DNA of 64,000 nt. Source: Lithospermum erythrorhizon. Lineage: Eukaryota; Streptophyta; Magnoliopsida; Boraginales; Boraginaceae. The notes under the pieces were generated by a model that saw only the letters and a list, made by a program, of their open reading frames with translations, was not told the origin of the DNA and made no database searches. Location of the stretch: positions 1 through 64,000 of the forward strand of contig JADFUC010001124.1 of NCBI GenBank assembly GCA_019722365.1. The letters are read 5' to 3'. Made by a program: the position numbers and the translations under genes. Of this stretch, positions 46,000-57,190 are shown piece after piece. Positions within the stretch are counted from its first letter, which is position 1, and each line of letters starts with the position of its first letter.

Positions 46000-46900
46000 T
46001 TTTATGCTTGCCTAGCTTTTCAAGTTTGTCTAGATCGTTCACGGTTTGATCTTCTTGGAACATCGTCTACCACTTGACAAATCTTTTTGTCGGCTCCGGT
46101 CATGCAAGCTTATAAGCCAAACTTTTCATCGCCCCAAAACTCAGGAACACACACCTTTTGGACTTGAAATCAAGTTTTGTTCTTTCATCTTTAGGGACAT
46201 GTGCATATGCTATGCAGCCAAAAGTCCTTAAGTGTTTGTAAGAGACATCCTTTCAGACCGTAATGTTACCGGAGTCTCTTCGAATTTGAGTGTTGTAGTA
46301 GGTGATCAAGTTTATAATCTAAACTTCTTTGCTAGGCTTCACCCAGTGTCTTGGGGAAGACTAGCATGTGATAACATACATCCTAATCTTCTCTATAGTG
46401 TTGTCCTATTCATTCTCTCGGCCACACCGTTGTCTTTGAGGTATTTTAAGGCAATTGCTCGTATCTAATTCACTTTAGACTTACGGTATCTATCAAATTC
46501 TCAGTATACTCGCTTACCGTTGTACGTCTAATGCATTTTAAGTACTTTTGTCGGTTGTCTTTCAACTAATTGATGAAGGTACTTAAAAGTTTACGTCACT
46601 TGATCTTTTGTTTTTTAATCACGAAGATCGAGCCTTCTAGAGTGATCGTGATATAAGTGACAAAATAAGTTACCTCTAAATTTAATAACTTTAAAGGCCC
46701 ACAGATATAGGTACATAAGCTCTAAATTGGGCCTTCCTTTGTGAGCTTTTATGGGTGATCTGTGTTTGCTTTCCCGTGGCGATTGGCCGCAGTCCACCGA
46801 TTCAGTCATTGAAGGCGAGGTAGTGACTTGTTTTGTGAGAGAATACCAAGTCCTTTCGCGCTCATGTAGCTAACTTTTGTTGTGCCAAACATCTACATCA
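46000..46900 (-). pseudogene. Copia-2 integrase
   Basis: Frame 46615-46809 has the core start (YLWAFKVIKFRGNLF, then HDHSRRLDL), another frame KTKDQV, then DNGVAERMNRTT (46425-46390) with the catalytic Glu of the DDE triad. The downstream part reads GCIAYAHVPKDERTKLDFKS and KRCVF (46225-46150), the C-terminal integrase motif. The first catalytic Asp is not legible; the NGVAERMNRT step is clear. Frame changes separate the blocks. Confidence 0.88.
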
Positions 46901-47290
46901 ACCTGCGCATTTATTTCACACTTTTGTACTTTGAGTTTAGCTTTATGCAGGTGTACCATCCTTGATTCCTTATTGTTGTTATTGATCCCTTACATGTCTC
47001 CATTGTCCATTGCAGATGTTATGATCGCCGTAAATGCAGGCTTTTGAAGATGAGGCTAAATCTGAAGTCGAGAATATGCGACATCCTTCAGTCAATCAAC
47101 TTTCCATTGCGGTTTTCACAAACCTGCTTGATTGCCTTGATGGTTGAGGTGCAGTATTTCCCATCTTTGCAATTCCAAAATTGCCTTCTTCATAAGTGTG
47201 AAAGAAGTCCTTATTTGGAGTCACATGAAAGGAAGCTCCACGAGTCTGCAATCGATCTTCTTCTCCGGTGGCATAAGCGTACATCCACTC
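46901..47290 (-). pseudogene. Copia-2 protease and pre-integrase region
   Basis: Frame 47096-47284 has GASFHVTPNKDFFHTYEEG, the segment after the DSG catalytic triplet of copia proteases. In this copy the codons preceding GAS read TR, so the LDSGAS active site is lost. It continues KMGNTAPQPS and, by frameshift, to the pre-integrase domain, which is hardly legible below 47096. Confidence 0.85.
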
Positions 47291-48138
47291 CTCCAGTGAC
47301 TACAATGAGATCACTTTCTTTGATCTCTGATTGCAACATTGTTTTGACTTTCTTGACACTCGCTGACGATCTTTCTTGAATGAGTAACAGGATTCAGTGT
47401 CATTTCTTGCATTGCGGTAATGGCATGTTTCTTTAGCATTGACCCGACACCGCAGCTTTGGAAGTTTTAAATTGCTTAGTCTTTTCTTGCTAAACTTCTT
47501 TCCTTCATACATAAGAGTTTATTTGTTGTTTGACAATGTTGTGCACGATTTTACACTATCTCTTCTTAGGCTGCTTACGTTCGTGATGGAATTACAAACT
47601 TGCTCCTTGGAGCCAAGTTCCATCAGTGCGAAGAACTAAGGACACGTAGAGAGTTTCCATGAATCGGGCAATGAACTCTAGAATCCACAATGCACCTTTC
47701 AAATCAACTGATCAAATCCCATTTAGCTCAGGATTTGTGTAAATATGTGTTCTACTTGGTTTAGATGCTTTCGGTGAGAGGCTGCAAAATCCAGATATCT
47801 CGATTTGCCTAATTGCCTGTCAATCTACCTTGAGCAGCGCCTGCATCTCATACAAGCCTTGCAACTTCCTCCAGCATCCATAAGTAAGTAGTAACACTAG
47901 CAACATGATGGATCACACCTATCTATATAATCTCTTATATAACCTAGGCGTCTTTCTATCGATTCACTCCGTTTCATACGCATCTGTATTGGGTGGTCGA
48001 ATTTCTAACTCTTGTTAGGTCATAAGTCTCTTAACATATAACCTATCAAGCATCTTGGTTTTCAGGATGTGAATAGTTGTTAATAGCATAACCATCATTG
48101 GCTTATCAGGCCTCCCGTAGATATTGTTGTTTAACTTT
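47291..48138 (-). pseudogene. Copia-2 gag
   Basis: Frame 47300-47512 is Lys/Arg-rich with CRVNAKETCHYRNARN, a damaged CCHC zinc knuckle. The capsid part between 47520 and 48100 is not readable with confidence. The position directly downstream of the PBS and LTR supports gag. Confidence 0.6.
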
Positions 48139-48156
48139 GTGCTCTTGATACCCGAT
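48139..48156 (-). other. Copia-2 primer binding site
   Basis: The minus strand reads CGGGTATCAAGAGC right after the LTR end, close to TGGTATCAGAGC, the site complementary to initiator tRNA-Met used by most plant copia elements. Confidence 0.75.
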
Positions 48157-48740
48157 TGTTATTTTTTAATTGTCCTTACTGCTTTATTTTCTTAACGCTG
48201 CTCCTTATCTTAGTTTCGGAAGGCAGATGTTATTTTAGGTCCTAGAACAATTCTAATTACTTGATTTCAATTATTCAAGCTTGTCGAAAATCCCCAATTT
48301 GATGTCTAAGAACCACAATTCCCGATTTCAAATATAACGGTAACTATGATGAACCCTAATTGATTAATTAAATGATTGAAGCGTCGCAGATCAATGGTGT
48401 ATGTTTGAGGTTCAGGAATCACCTTCCCCTCTTAGAATAGTTTATTAAACTTGAATCAATACAATCAATCAACTCAAAACAATAAACTAACTCTAGTAAT
48501 CTAACCTATCAATTTCGCATGAAGTGTTTGTCGTTGCAACCACATTTATAGATACAAAGCTTTGTTCTAATCTACTAGGAATAGGATCTAATGCTAGCAA
48601 TAATTCTATCTAACAAATATGTCAAATCCTACTCAAACTATGTTTCCTAGTCTTCCTTAGAATTCTTAGAATTCCATTCTTGATCATACACTTCATGCCT
48701 TGATTTGTGTTGTGTTCTTCGTTGCCTAGAACTGACAACA
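48157..48740 (-). repeat. Copia-2 5' LTR
   Basis: Direct copy of 43500-44098 with a TGTTGTCAGTTCTAGG start in minus sense. Differences include many 1-4 bp indels and substitutions, so the pair has diverged for a long time. Confidence 0.88.
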
Positions 48741-50217
48741 GAGAGAGGCCAGAATTTGGGCTGGTGCCTTCCAAGTGGGTAGATCTTTAGAGGCGTTCAC
48801 AGTTTCATTTGCAAACAGTCCCTGCGCTTTTTCTAAAATTTTGGTATGTTGAACTTTTAGAATTTCGTATCTAATAGCTTGTTAATCCGAATTTAGCATT
48901 TTTGGTGTCTAGACGTAGACTTTGGCTTTTATACGTAAATTGTAATCTTGGATTGAAAATTTATTTATTGGGGTTTTACGTACTTGAGGAAACTCTCTTT
49001 AAGTGGTAGATTCACACATTGTTTTGCTTGCTTTTGCCAAAGTGTTTGAGCCTTTGGGGAGATAGATTGTTTCAGGATGCCTCCAACTAATGGAGTGTCA
49101 TATTGAGACATGATGGGTATATTGAAATACCTCTGTCCTCTGCTCCATTCATGATTTTGGCTTACATATGTCAAAGTTCCTATTTGTTAGGATACTTTGT
49201 ACATATGTTCATCCCTATCATCTCTTCCCCTTTATATGTTTTTTTGAATATGGACCCTGGTTGGCTTGTGGGAGTAGAGATGCCGATACCCAGCTCCTAT
49301 TCTTTGCTCTTGTTAAATGAGGCTACATCACTTTATGTATGAGTTCATCTTTGTGATCATGGATAGGGATAGTTTGCATGAGTAGGATAGCAGGATTCAC
49401 TCTCTAAGTCAATCCTTGTTTATGTGAACATAAGTTTTCTTCATAGATGAATACCGTTTGCGTGGTTAGGATCTCGGGAATCCCACCTCACCAAGTAGTG
49501 TCTTGTTTATGGAAGTATGAATAAGCCCGATTATTGCTAGTAGGTCGTGATGAACTCTAAGCCCTAAGCTACATATCTCCAGATCATATTTTCCCTTGCT
49601 ATGGTGATGTAGGTTCTCATGGATCACATACTCTTGAGTTATGGTGGCTTGAGAGTTGCTTCAAATGCCGTGCCTTGGGCAGCTCTCCTGAAATGCCACT
49701 TTGGAGTACAGGCGATTTGTTTGAGCTTTACTCGTACACAGTATATATGATGCGCCATTAGGGTTTCCTAATACCCTGGTCCCATATCTTCTCTTTCTGA
49801 TTCATGCTTTGTCTTGTGAGTTAAACTCTTGAGCATGGATAAAGTGGCGCTCGTGTCGGTAGGATCTTACCGTTCATTCTTCGTGGCTTGGCTTTGTTTA
49901 TGGACTATATACCTTACACATGAGTTGAGCTGAGTATCACTACTAAGTAGCGGGTGAACTCCTAGTTCTAAGCCATAGTTCTGAATCATAATGTCCCCGG
50001 CTAGCGGAGATGTAGGTCCTAGGATGAATTCTTTCAGATGGATCCTTGACATGAACTATGTTGGACTTAGGCAGGATGTTCATGCTTCTGCGTAGTATGT
50101 TTTGTCATGAGATGTATCCTTATAGAACTTTTCTGTAATGCGGAGGACATTTTAAAGTCTAACTTCGTATCTTGGTGTGTCTTTAGCACCCTGGACTCTT
50201 TCAGGCAACTCGAATTT
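48741..50217. other. Unassigned repeat-like region
   Basis: No coding region. 49551-49640 and 49950-50047 are diverged copies of one another (GAACTC.TA, CTAAGC, ATGTAGGT, GGAT), suggesting a tandem or LTR/leader repeat of an unidentified retroelement. Frames 48965, 49103 and 49867 show no domain. Confidence 0.4.
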
Positions 50218-51120
50218 TGTTGGTTCACTGGGATAATTATTGTAACAATTCGTTTTACTAGTTTAGTGAATGTGATTACATAAGCGAACATCGACCGTAG
50301 TAATTGTAATTTCTAGTCGGGTTCTCACGATAATATAAGGGGTTATGCGGTGCTAGATCCATTACATAACCGATATAATAATACTAATGAATTACATTTT
50401 ATTATTATACATTTCTTTATTATTTGGCCAGCGAGAAAGGTCCACTTGTATGTCGGTGGCGTTGTTTTTATTTCATGCGTAAAATTAAATCGTGATTGCT
50501 AAATTGAGAGTTGATTGAAATCAACGAGATACTCAATCGAGAGATTTTACACTAATAGTGTAAAATATAAATTGGACGAAACCAAATTAATTAAACTTGC
50601 TAGTTTTAATTAATGGTTTAACTAGTTGAGCTCGTTAGTGGCTTTTTGTGCTAACTTTCGTTAGCATTTAAGTTAGTTAACGGTTTAACGAGTTGGCTTG
50701 TTAATTAAACGAGTTGAACTATTCGTGTTAAATGGAGCTTGCCTATATAAAGAGGAAAATTAGGTTGAAAAACCTAATCTTCACCATATACAATTCAGCG
50801 CCTAAAGCCTATACAGCGTACGACGTGAGCAAGAATTGCTTGATTTGTGTTCCAATTGTTCTTGAGATTCTAGCAAATCCAATCACATGATTCAACCGCT
50901 CCTGGTGTGGATTAACTAGAGACATCGTCCTATTGAGGCGCTAATTGCTAGGAATACAAAGGAGACTTTGTGAAAGACTTGTTGGTGTAAGTGCTCAAAT
51001 TAATATATATGTATATATATATATGAATGTATATATTTACGTAGTTCTGATTATATGCAATTTATATGATCCTGATATGCTTTTGTTTAAGATTTAAACA
51101 AGTTTTGCATAAATTTTCCA
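50218..51120 (+). repeat. Copia LTR (plus sense), probably solo
   Basis: Starts TGTTGG at 50218 and matches, inverted, the solo LTR at 8000-8665 and the insert at 5700-6690 in ATTGTA, GGGTTCTCACGATAATATAAGG, GGGGTTATG and GATC. A TATA box GCCTATATAAAGAGG lies at 50741-50755, followed by leader with CTGGTGTGGATTAACTAGAG. The right end near 51120 is uncertain. No gag follows, so it is a solo LTR or truncated element. Confidence 0.7.
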
Positions 51121-51849
51121 TCACCATCTTGAGATTGCTGACTCCGCTCGTTGAACTTTATTAGAGTAATCCCGAGGAGTTGCTTACGTTGTCAATGGAT
51201 ATGGATAACTTGTGTAGGTAGAGGGTATCGCGCGCTCCTCTTAGTTGCTACATTGCCGCGTGCTTTTGTTCATATGTGGATTTTGGATGTTTCTACTTGG
51301 TAGTGTATAAATCACCGTTCCGTCAGGCGGTTACGAAACTGTGACTTTCCCGGTATCGAGTTTTAGATCTGCAATTCGGCGTACTTATGTGGGATAATGA
51401 TGTGAACTAGGCTGGTCATGGGTCAGGTATCTTCGCACCATCTCATAGTATCCCATTCTTGAGGTATACTTCCATAGAGACTCGAATCAGGAAGTTCCCA
51501 TTACTTTCGTTTTATTTTCTGAGGCAGCGAAGTATGCTTCAACTTGGCGGTAGTCCCCGGATCGAGGGTTCTTGAATCGGTCGTGGTTCTGACTCCACCA
51601 TATGAGCTTTGCCGGCATAATCACGGGGTTATTTGTTGATAGAGACTTTTGAGGTGCCAATCTTTAGGCCCAGTCGGTCTCGATCTCGACAAAAGTGTAA
51701 ATGTCTAGTTGTATTAGGATTGGATGTTTTACTCAAGGGCTTTAGTAACTTCATCTTGAGATGGTCTAAGCACACGAGGCTCAACCTGGAGCGCTTTTTT
51801 GGTAGGCTAGATAGTCAAATGCGTCTTCATTAGCTGCAATGGAGTGCGT
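51121..51849. other. Unassigned interval
   Basis: No coding region was recognised. It may be part of a gypsy LTR or leader, given the tandem array that follows. Confidence 0.35.
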
Positions 51850-52310
51850 GAATCGTCGATCCGGCTTTAGAGGCTTGTGTTCCAGATGAAATATATTTCT
51901 GACTAGCCTTAGTAGCTTATTAGTCAGGATGACCATGTTCGGCTTTAAAGGCTTATTAGACATGATTGGATGTATTCCTGACTGGCTTGAGCGACTTGTT
52001 AGTCAGGAGGACCATGACCTACTTTAGAGGCATTTTAGACATGATTGGATATGTTCTGTAGCGGCAAACACGACTCAAATAGTCGGAGGACCATGTCAAC
52101 TTCGAGGTTTATTGGACATGATTGGATGTGTTCCTGACTGGCTTGAGTGGCTTATTATTCAGGATGGCATTTTCGACTTTAGGGGAGCCGAGTTGGACAA
52201 GGCGGGATATATTCGTAGCCTTAGCGTCTTATGTCAGACCGACCATGTCCCGGCTTTAAGGGTTATTAGGAAAAATAGGATATGTTCTAATGGCTTTAGT
52301 TCTTGTCTTT
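51850..52310. repeat. Tandem repeat, about 79 bp x 6
   Basis: GACCATG occurs at 51931, 52010, 52089 and 52241, with an altered copy near 52163. Each unit contains CGGCTTTAGAGGCTTATTAG, ACATGATTGGATGTGTTCCT and GACTGGCTTGAGCGACTT. A first weaker unit begins near 51850. The type resembles tandem U5 repeats of gypsy LTRs. Confidence 0.8.
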
Positions 52311-53196
52311 GATCTATGAACTATTTGACCATGTGATCCTCATCTGTCCTAGCATTGTTGCATGTCTCAACAAAATGAGGGATGGGCTGGTTAGGGTTTC
52401 CCGACTCCGTGGCTAACATGAATTTGGGAGGCGATGGCAAGTGAGGCATCTTCGGTGATCTATCACACGGGAAGTGTAGGGCTTAACATAGGAGTATGAG
52501 GGTGTGACCTCGTCACGGACATCTTTGATTGCTTGATATTAGCATGCGTGAATTATCTTGCGAGGGATTATTTAGTCGACTAAGACAATGTGCGCTTCTA
52601 ACGTTTATTGGCTGCCCTTTAGGCATGCTCAAGGCTTGTTGTTGAGACGTTTGAATTCTCTCTGCCTCTCCGGTTTTCTTTTGGAGGGAGTAGGCGCCTC
52701 CTGAGGGCTCGGTCCCCTCAGGCTGGTTTCGGTTGCTTGCGTTATGTGCTTATGATCGACTATCTTCCCCAGTATGTGGAATAAAAAGAATCGTCTTAGC
52801 GATGTACTTGTTTGAATTAAGTCTTCTATTACCTTTTCACGAGGAAGGCTATACGATCTTCCAAGGTAAAGTAGCACTATCGTCATGGCGATGCATGTAG
52901 GAGCTAGGAGAGTTAGTATAGCATTCGTATTTGGATTGTTGCCCGCCGTGGCTGGGCGGGTGTGGAACACAATTTGGATTGTAATGAATCCGCAGTTGGG
53001 TAGAGACACAGGCCCCCGGTATTGGCCTCATGTTACACGAGACAAAACATCTAAGAGGCGATTTGGTAGCCTCCCGATATGCTGCAGTGGTCACTTATTG
53101 TACCTTCTAAGGCTTCTAGTAGTATGTTAGAGCTAGGAACATCAACAATATTTGTATTGAGGCATCTACGAGTCAGCAATGAATAATGAAAATAAT
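52311..53196 (-). pseudogene. Gypsy-3 internal fragment with 126-codon frame
   Basis: Next to the gypsy-3 PBS, the minus strand has an open frame at 52629-53009 (MSLPNCGFITIQ..., with a basic, Pro-rich C-terminus SLRGPSPQEAPTPSKRKPER). By position it would be the start of gag. I could not recognise a capsid motif. The region ends after about 0.9 kb at the 79-bp array, so gypsy-3 is truncated or a short non-autonomous derivative. Overlapping plus-strand frame 52885-53130 is a shadow. Confidence 0.4.
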
Positions 53197-53214
53197 GCCT
53201 GGCGGGCGTGCAAA
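53197..53214 (-). other. Gypsy-3 primer binding site
   Basis: The minus strand TTTGCACGCCCGCCAGGC compares with TGGCACGCCCGGTGAGAC of gypsy-2 directly after the LTR end. Confidence 0.6.
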
Positions 53215-54700
53215 GATTCCTTAATGCATGAAAAGATTTTATTATTTATAAGTATGTACGCAATCTGATAAACCCTTTGGGGAAACCCTTCTAGGTACAA
53301 AGAAAATTTATCAAATGATTGAGGTCTAACTATCAACCTATTGGTCTCTAAACTGTTGCTGCCTGCTTGAGAGCTTGATTCGTTCTTGGATTTGGATTTG
53401 GATTTGGGACATGGATTTAGGACTTGGATATGTGAGCCTGGACCGGTATGTGACCCTAGACTAGATTTGACCTTGGATTTACGATGTTGGAGGTGAGCTT
53501 GGACCGCGTGTGATCTTATTTGAATTTGGATGTGAGACTAGATAGTAGTCTAGGTATGCGATCTACAAATTTGGATAGTGATTCGGTCTTGAGACTTGGT
53601 CTTTGACTTGGATATCTGCGACAGTCGGGGTGCATATGCTTTGATCCGTGTGTTGTATGAACTTGATGTTGATGCTGGACTTGGTAGGTAGGCCGGACTT
53701 GGATGCATTGGCTAGGCAGGAGCCTTAGCGACTTGATCATTACTCTTGGACTGAGCTAAGGTGTAACAACGTGCTAACGTCTTCGGTGCTATCACAGCGC
53801 TGGATATGTTTGTTGGAGTCAAGAGAGATTGCTAGCGACTTCTTTCCCGTTTCTGACCGAGCCGAGGGGTTATGCGACTTAAATCACCTACCGTTACTAA
53901 AGGCACTTTCGGCTTAATCATTGTGATTTGATGTTTGATATCTGACTTGATCAGATTCTCATAAGATTTTTGGATGTTGTTCCTGAATTTACTGCGTTTA
54001 TGTAGTATTTCGACCCTATTCTTAGCTTGAGGCACCTATTTTCGCTCTGAGGTTGAAGATTTATGTGTTTGTGGTGGTTTGGTGGTGGTTTTCACCTGAA
54101 ACCAGCAAACTTCAGAGGTTTTCTTCTTGGAGAAATTCCTACAGAGCTTTTATTGCTAATTCTCTCAAGAGATTATTTTTGTATTTTTTTTCTTGTAGAG
54201 GTGTATTTTTTTGCTATGGGGGAGGTATTTATAGGCTTTCGGGCTTTTCTTCTAATTGATTGATCCATTTTTAGGAGGATTACGATCTTAACCGTTGATT
54301 ATTTAATTTATTGAGGTAAGATCAGGACCGTTGAATTTTTGAAAACTCCCTCTTCTCCAATTAATAAAAGAGGCCCCTATTTCATGGCACACTAGGGTTT
54401 TTTATATAAAAAAACATTTATATATTGACCCTGATATTCTTTTGATATATTAAATTCAGCCCCGTAACTTCCGGAAACTCTATTTCAGGTTTGAAATTAC
54501 GGTTAATCCTATTCCGGGAATCCTTATTATTTCCACATGTTCGATGTTTATTGGAATTTCAATCGAAGCGTAATCGTCATGTGTAACCCGTAATCGCCAT
54601 GTGTAACCCGTACAAGAAACGGACTTCCAATAATCCCTAGTTTTTAAGAAGGTAGGTGAGATCAACATTTTATAGCAAATTGGTGAACATTATAATTCAC
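53215..54700 (-). repeat. Gypsy-3 5' LTR
   Basis: U5 end AAGATTTTATTATTTATAAG and AAAGAAAATTTATCAAA, a U5 rich in GGATTTGGATTTGGA-type repeats (53395-53620), and in minus sense GCCTATAAATACC (TATA, 54224-54236) preceded by CAACGGTTAAGATCGTAATCC. This is the same family as gypsy-1 and gypsy-2 LTRs. The right limit near 54700 is uncertain. Frames 53516 and 54053-54263 lie in the LTR and are not genes. Confidence 0.7.
54571..54610. repeat. 20-bp direct duplication
   Basis: TAATCGTCATGTGTAACCCG is followed at once by TAATCGCCATGTGTAACCCG, one base different. Confidence 0.9.
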
Positions 54701-55304
54701 TTATGGTCTTTAACAATTGTCATTAAAACAAGAATGAACTGATATGAATTGAAGGTTAGATATAATTGTCTTAATTACAAAATATGAAAAGTCATGAATA
54801 TTAATTACTAATTGAATTATATTTTTGTCACGTGTCAAGCACACACAAAAAAATAGTTAGCTAAAATCATAGTTAAATTGACCTAGTCATAACAATCGAC
54901 TCTCATATAATAACTTTGTGCATTATTCATAATACTCTATTTTAAAATTCATGAACTCAATTTGTACTTTTTAATTGTGTAGGTAAAAAATCACACACGA
55001 ATAAATTAGACGATCAATAGGGCGATAAAGATGTCAAAGCAATTATGAGTTGCATTCAATTTTAAAAACCAATTTTTTCATTAAGTGATCATTAATGAAA
55101 AATTCATACAAATAGATACTTATCATTTACCAAACATTTATACAATAAATAAAATAAGTTCGATTAAAGATTATTTATTTAAGAATGGTAGCAATGTCAC
55201 TGAAGTGCTATTTCAGAGAACAAACATTCCTTACATAAGACATTGAATTGATTGTTTCATGTATGTAATGGGGTTTGTCTAACGATGCCTTTCCTTTATT
55301 TGTC
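54701..55304. other. AT-rich interval, nothing recognised
   Basis: No coding region or terminal repeats seen between the two gypsy LTRs. Confidence 0.5.
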
Positions 55305-57172
55305 TGTAGACAGTAAAAATTTATTAAAAAATAATTAAAATGATTAAAACGACTTTATCAAATTAATTAAAATTGAGTCACTAAAAAGTGACATGTGGCT
55401 AGAGTTCTCGATCGAATCCTAAATTTAATGTAAAACCTTGTACGGACAATAGTTTTCGAGAAAATAGCCTCGAATTAAATGAACATTAAGTTTAGGGTTC
55501 GATGCTAAAAATCCCTAATTTTATTACATTACAATTGGCCCTAGGGCCTCCAATTGAGGTTTCAAAAGTATTGGTGTTCGAAATGGGAACTCCAGAAGTT
55601 ATGGAGTTCAAAATAAAGACTCCAAAAGGCCCTGGGTCAACATGAAAATGTGTTTGACCTAGAAAAAGAATCCGGAACCTTCTTTTTACTCAAAATAGGC
55701 ACCTCTTTTTATTACTTGGAGGCAAAGTAATTCTTAAATATCCGACGGTTCAGATCTTGCCTCAAAATTCAACGGTTAAGATCTTGATCCACCTGAAATT
55801 AAACCAACCAATCAGAAGCAAGTATTCGAAGCCCGGAGGCCTATATAAACCCCCCTAAATTTCGAAAATAAACAATAATTGATACCTGAAAAAACCTGAG
55901 AAAATACAGAGGACAACCTTTGAAATTCTCTAAGTTAAATATTTTAAACCACCAGCAAAAACACCACTTTGATGGCTGGGAAACACCTCCGAGCAGCCAA
56001 AAATGTGCCCCTAAGGTGGAATTACTACACAAACGCAGTAATTCTTCAAGTTAGAAGAAAATCTATGAGAATCTGACATCAGATTTTTCAAGAACGCTTC
56101 GAATATTCAGTAATAAGCTAAATAGCCCATGATTATTCATAAATCTTGTATGAACACTTGAAAAATATTAGGTTTGATACATCAAGTTCCAAATGTAGGA
56201 ACACACTGAACATTCAGTCCCTATAGTTGGATTCCAGGCAGGAAACACGCTGCTAAAGCCCTTGTCTGCTCGATCAGTATCATCAACAAGGTCGGGACGT
56301 CCCACCTTCATATTGATCATCACTACAACAATAAGCTGCTAAGGACGTTGTAATACAAGCTAGAAGCGTACATTGCTTCATAGCTTAAATCAAGTCAAAT
56401 CAAGCTAGAAGCGTACATTACTTCACAACTTAAATCAAATCCAAGTGAGGCCAAATCTCACTAAGCCCCATTCTACAGCAACACGCTGCTAAGGCCGTTG
56501 TAGTACAAGCAAGAAGCGTACATTGCTTCAACAACTTGCTTGCTATCACTCCACACAGCTTACAAGCTCGGAGTTCTATCCCAAATCAAATCCCATCAAA
56601 GACAAGTAGCATATCAAGCTACAAAGTCCCACCAAAGGCAGTAGCCTATACAGCTACCAGTCCCACCTGGGTCATATCTCTTAAATCCCATCACAAAAGG
56701 TGAAGCTCCACACTGGAATACACTTGCAGTAAATCCATCCCGTCTGACATAGATCGGAGATCAAGTCCAAGATCCAAGATCAAGTCCAGCATAGCCAACA
56801 CGGGAATACGCTGCTAAGGCTCTCCGGCTCGGACCATATCCAAATCCAGACCAGTCTCAAGTCCATCAAGACTAGGACACATATCTAGCTCGTAATAGAG
56901 CTTCTATCCCAAATCCAATTCAAATTCAAGACAAGTCAAGCTCAAGTCAAGCTCAAATTAAGCCTAGCTCATACAAAGTTCCTATCAAGACCAAGTCAAG
57001 TCAAGCAAGCCAGACATCTCATAAATCGTCAGCAAACACTTAGGGACTTATAGTTTGGACAATCGATCCCGATTTAATAAAACCTGTATACTGAAGAATT
57101 TTTCCCTACAGTGGATTTTATTTTGTACCCATAAGATAAATAATAAAAATTCTTCTATTACATTATACTTCA
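55305..57172 (+). repeat. Gypsy-2 5' LTR
   Basis: U3 with TTGCCTCAAAATTCAACGGT and TTAAGATCTTGATCC, TATA box CCTATATAAACC (55840-55851), then R-U5. U5 holds tandem copies of CGCTGCTAAGGCCGTTGTAG and AAGCTAGAAGCGTACATTGC (56230-56560), which lengthen this LTR relative to relatives. The end TTATACTTCA is followed by the PBS. The five bases before the start are TTGTC. Confidence 0.85.
55840..55851 (+). promoter_or_regulatory. TATA box of gypsy-2 LTR
   Basis: CCTATATAAACC, with the conserved U3 block about 75 bp upstream and a leader containing CTGAGAAAATACAGAG downstream. The corresponding motif is present in related LTRs at 16.88 and 54.23 kb. Confidence 0.7.
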
Positions 57173-57190
57173 TGGCACGCCCGGTGAGAC
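57173..57190 (+). other. Gypsy-2 primer binding site
   Basis: TGGCACGCCCGGTGAGAC directly follows the LTR end CA. This wording is common after LTRs of plant gypsy elements; the priming tRNA was not worked out. Confidence 0.75.

Larger units (their letters stand above)
43500..48740 (-). mobile_element. Copia-2: complete-layout Ty1/copia retrotransposon
   Basis: Both LTRs (43500-44098 and 48157-48740, roughly 85% alike by eye, same orientation), a polypurine tract beside the left LTR and an initiator-tRNA-Met-type PBS beside the right LTR define a 5.2-kb minus-strand element. Gag zinc-knuckle relic, protease, integrase, RT and RNase H occur in copia order. All genes have frameshifts. A clean 5-bp target duplication is not visible (TGACA left, GAGAG right). 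Confidence 0.88.

Noticed and set aside
48733..48737. TGACA near the right end of copia-2 as partner of TGACA at 43495-43499
   Set aside because: It lies inside the LTR end rather than after it, so it would require loss of the terminal bases; probably chance.
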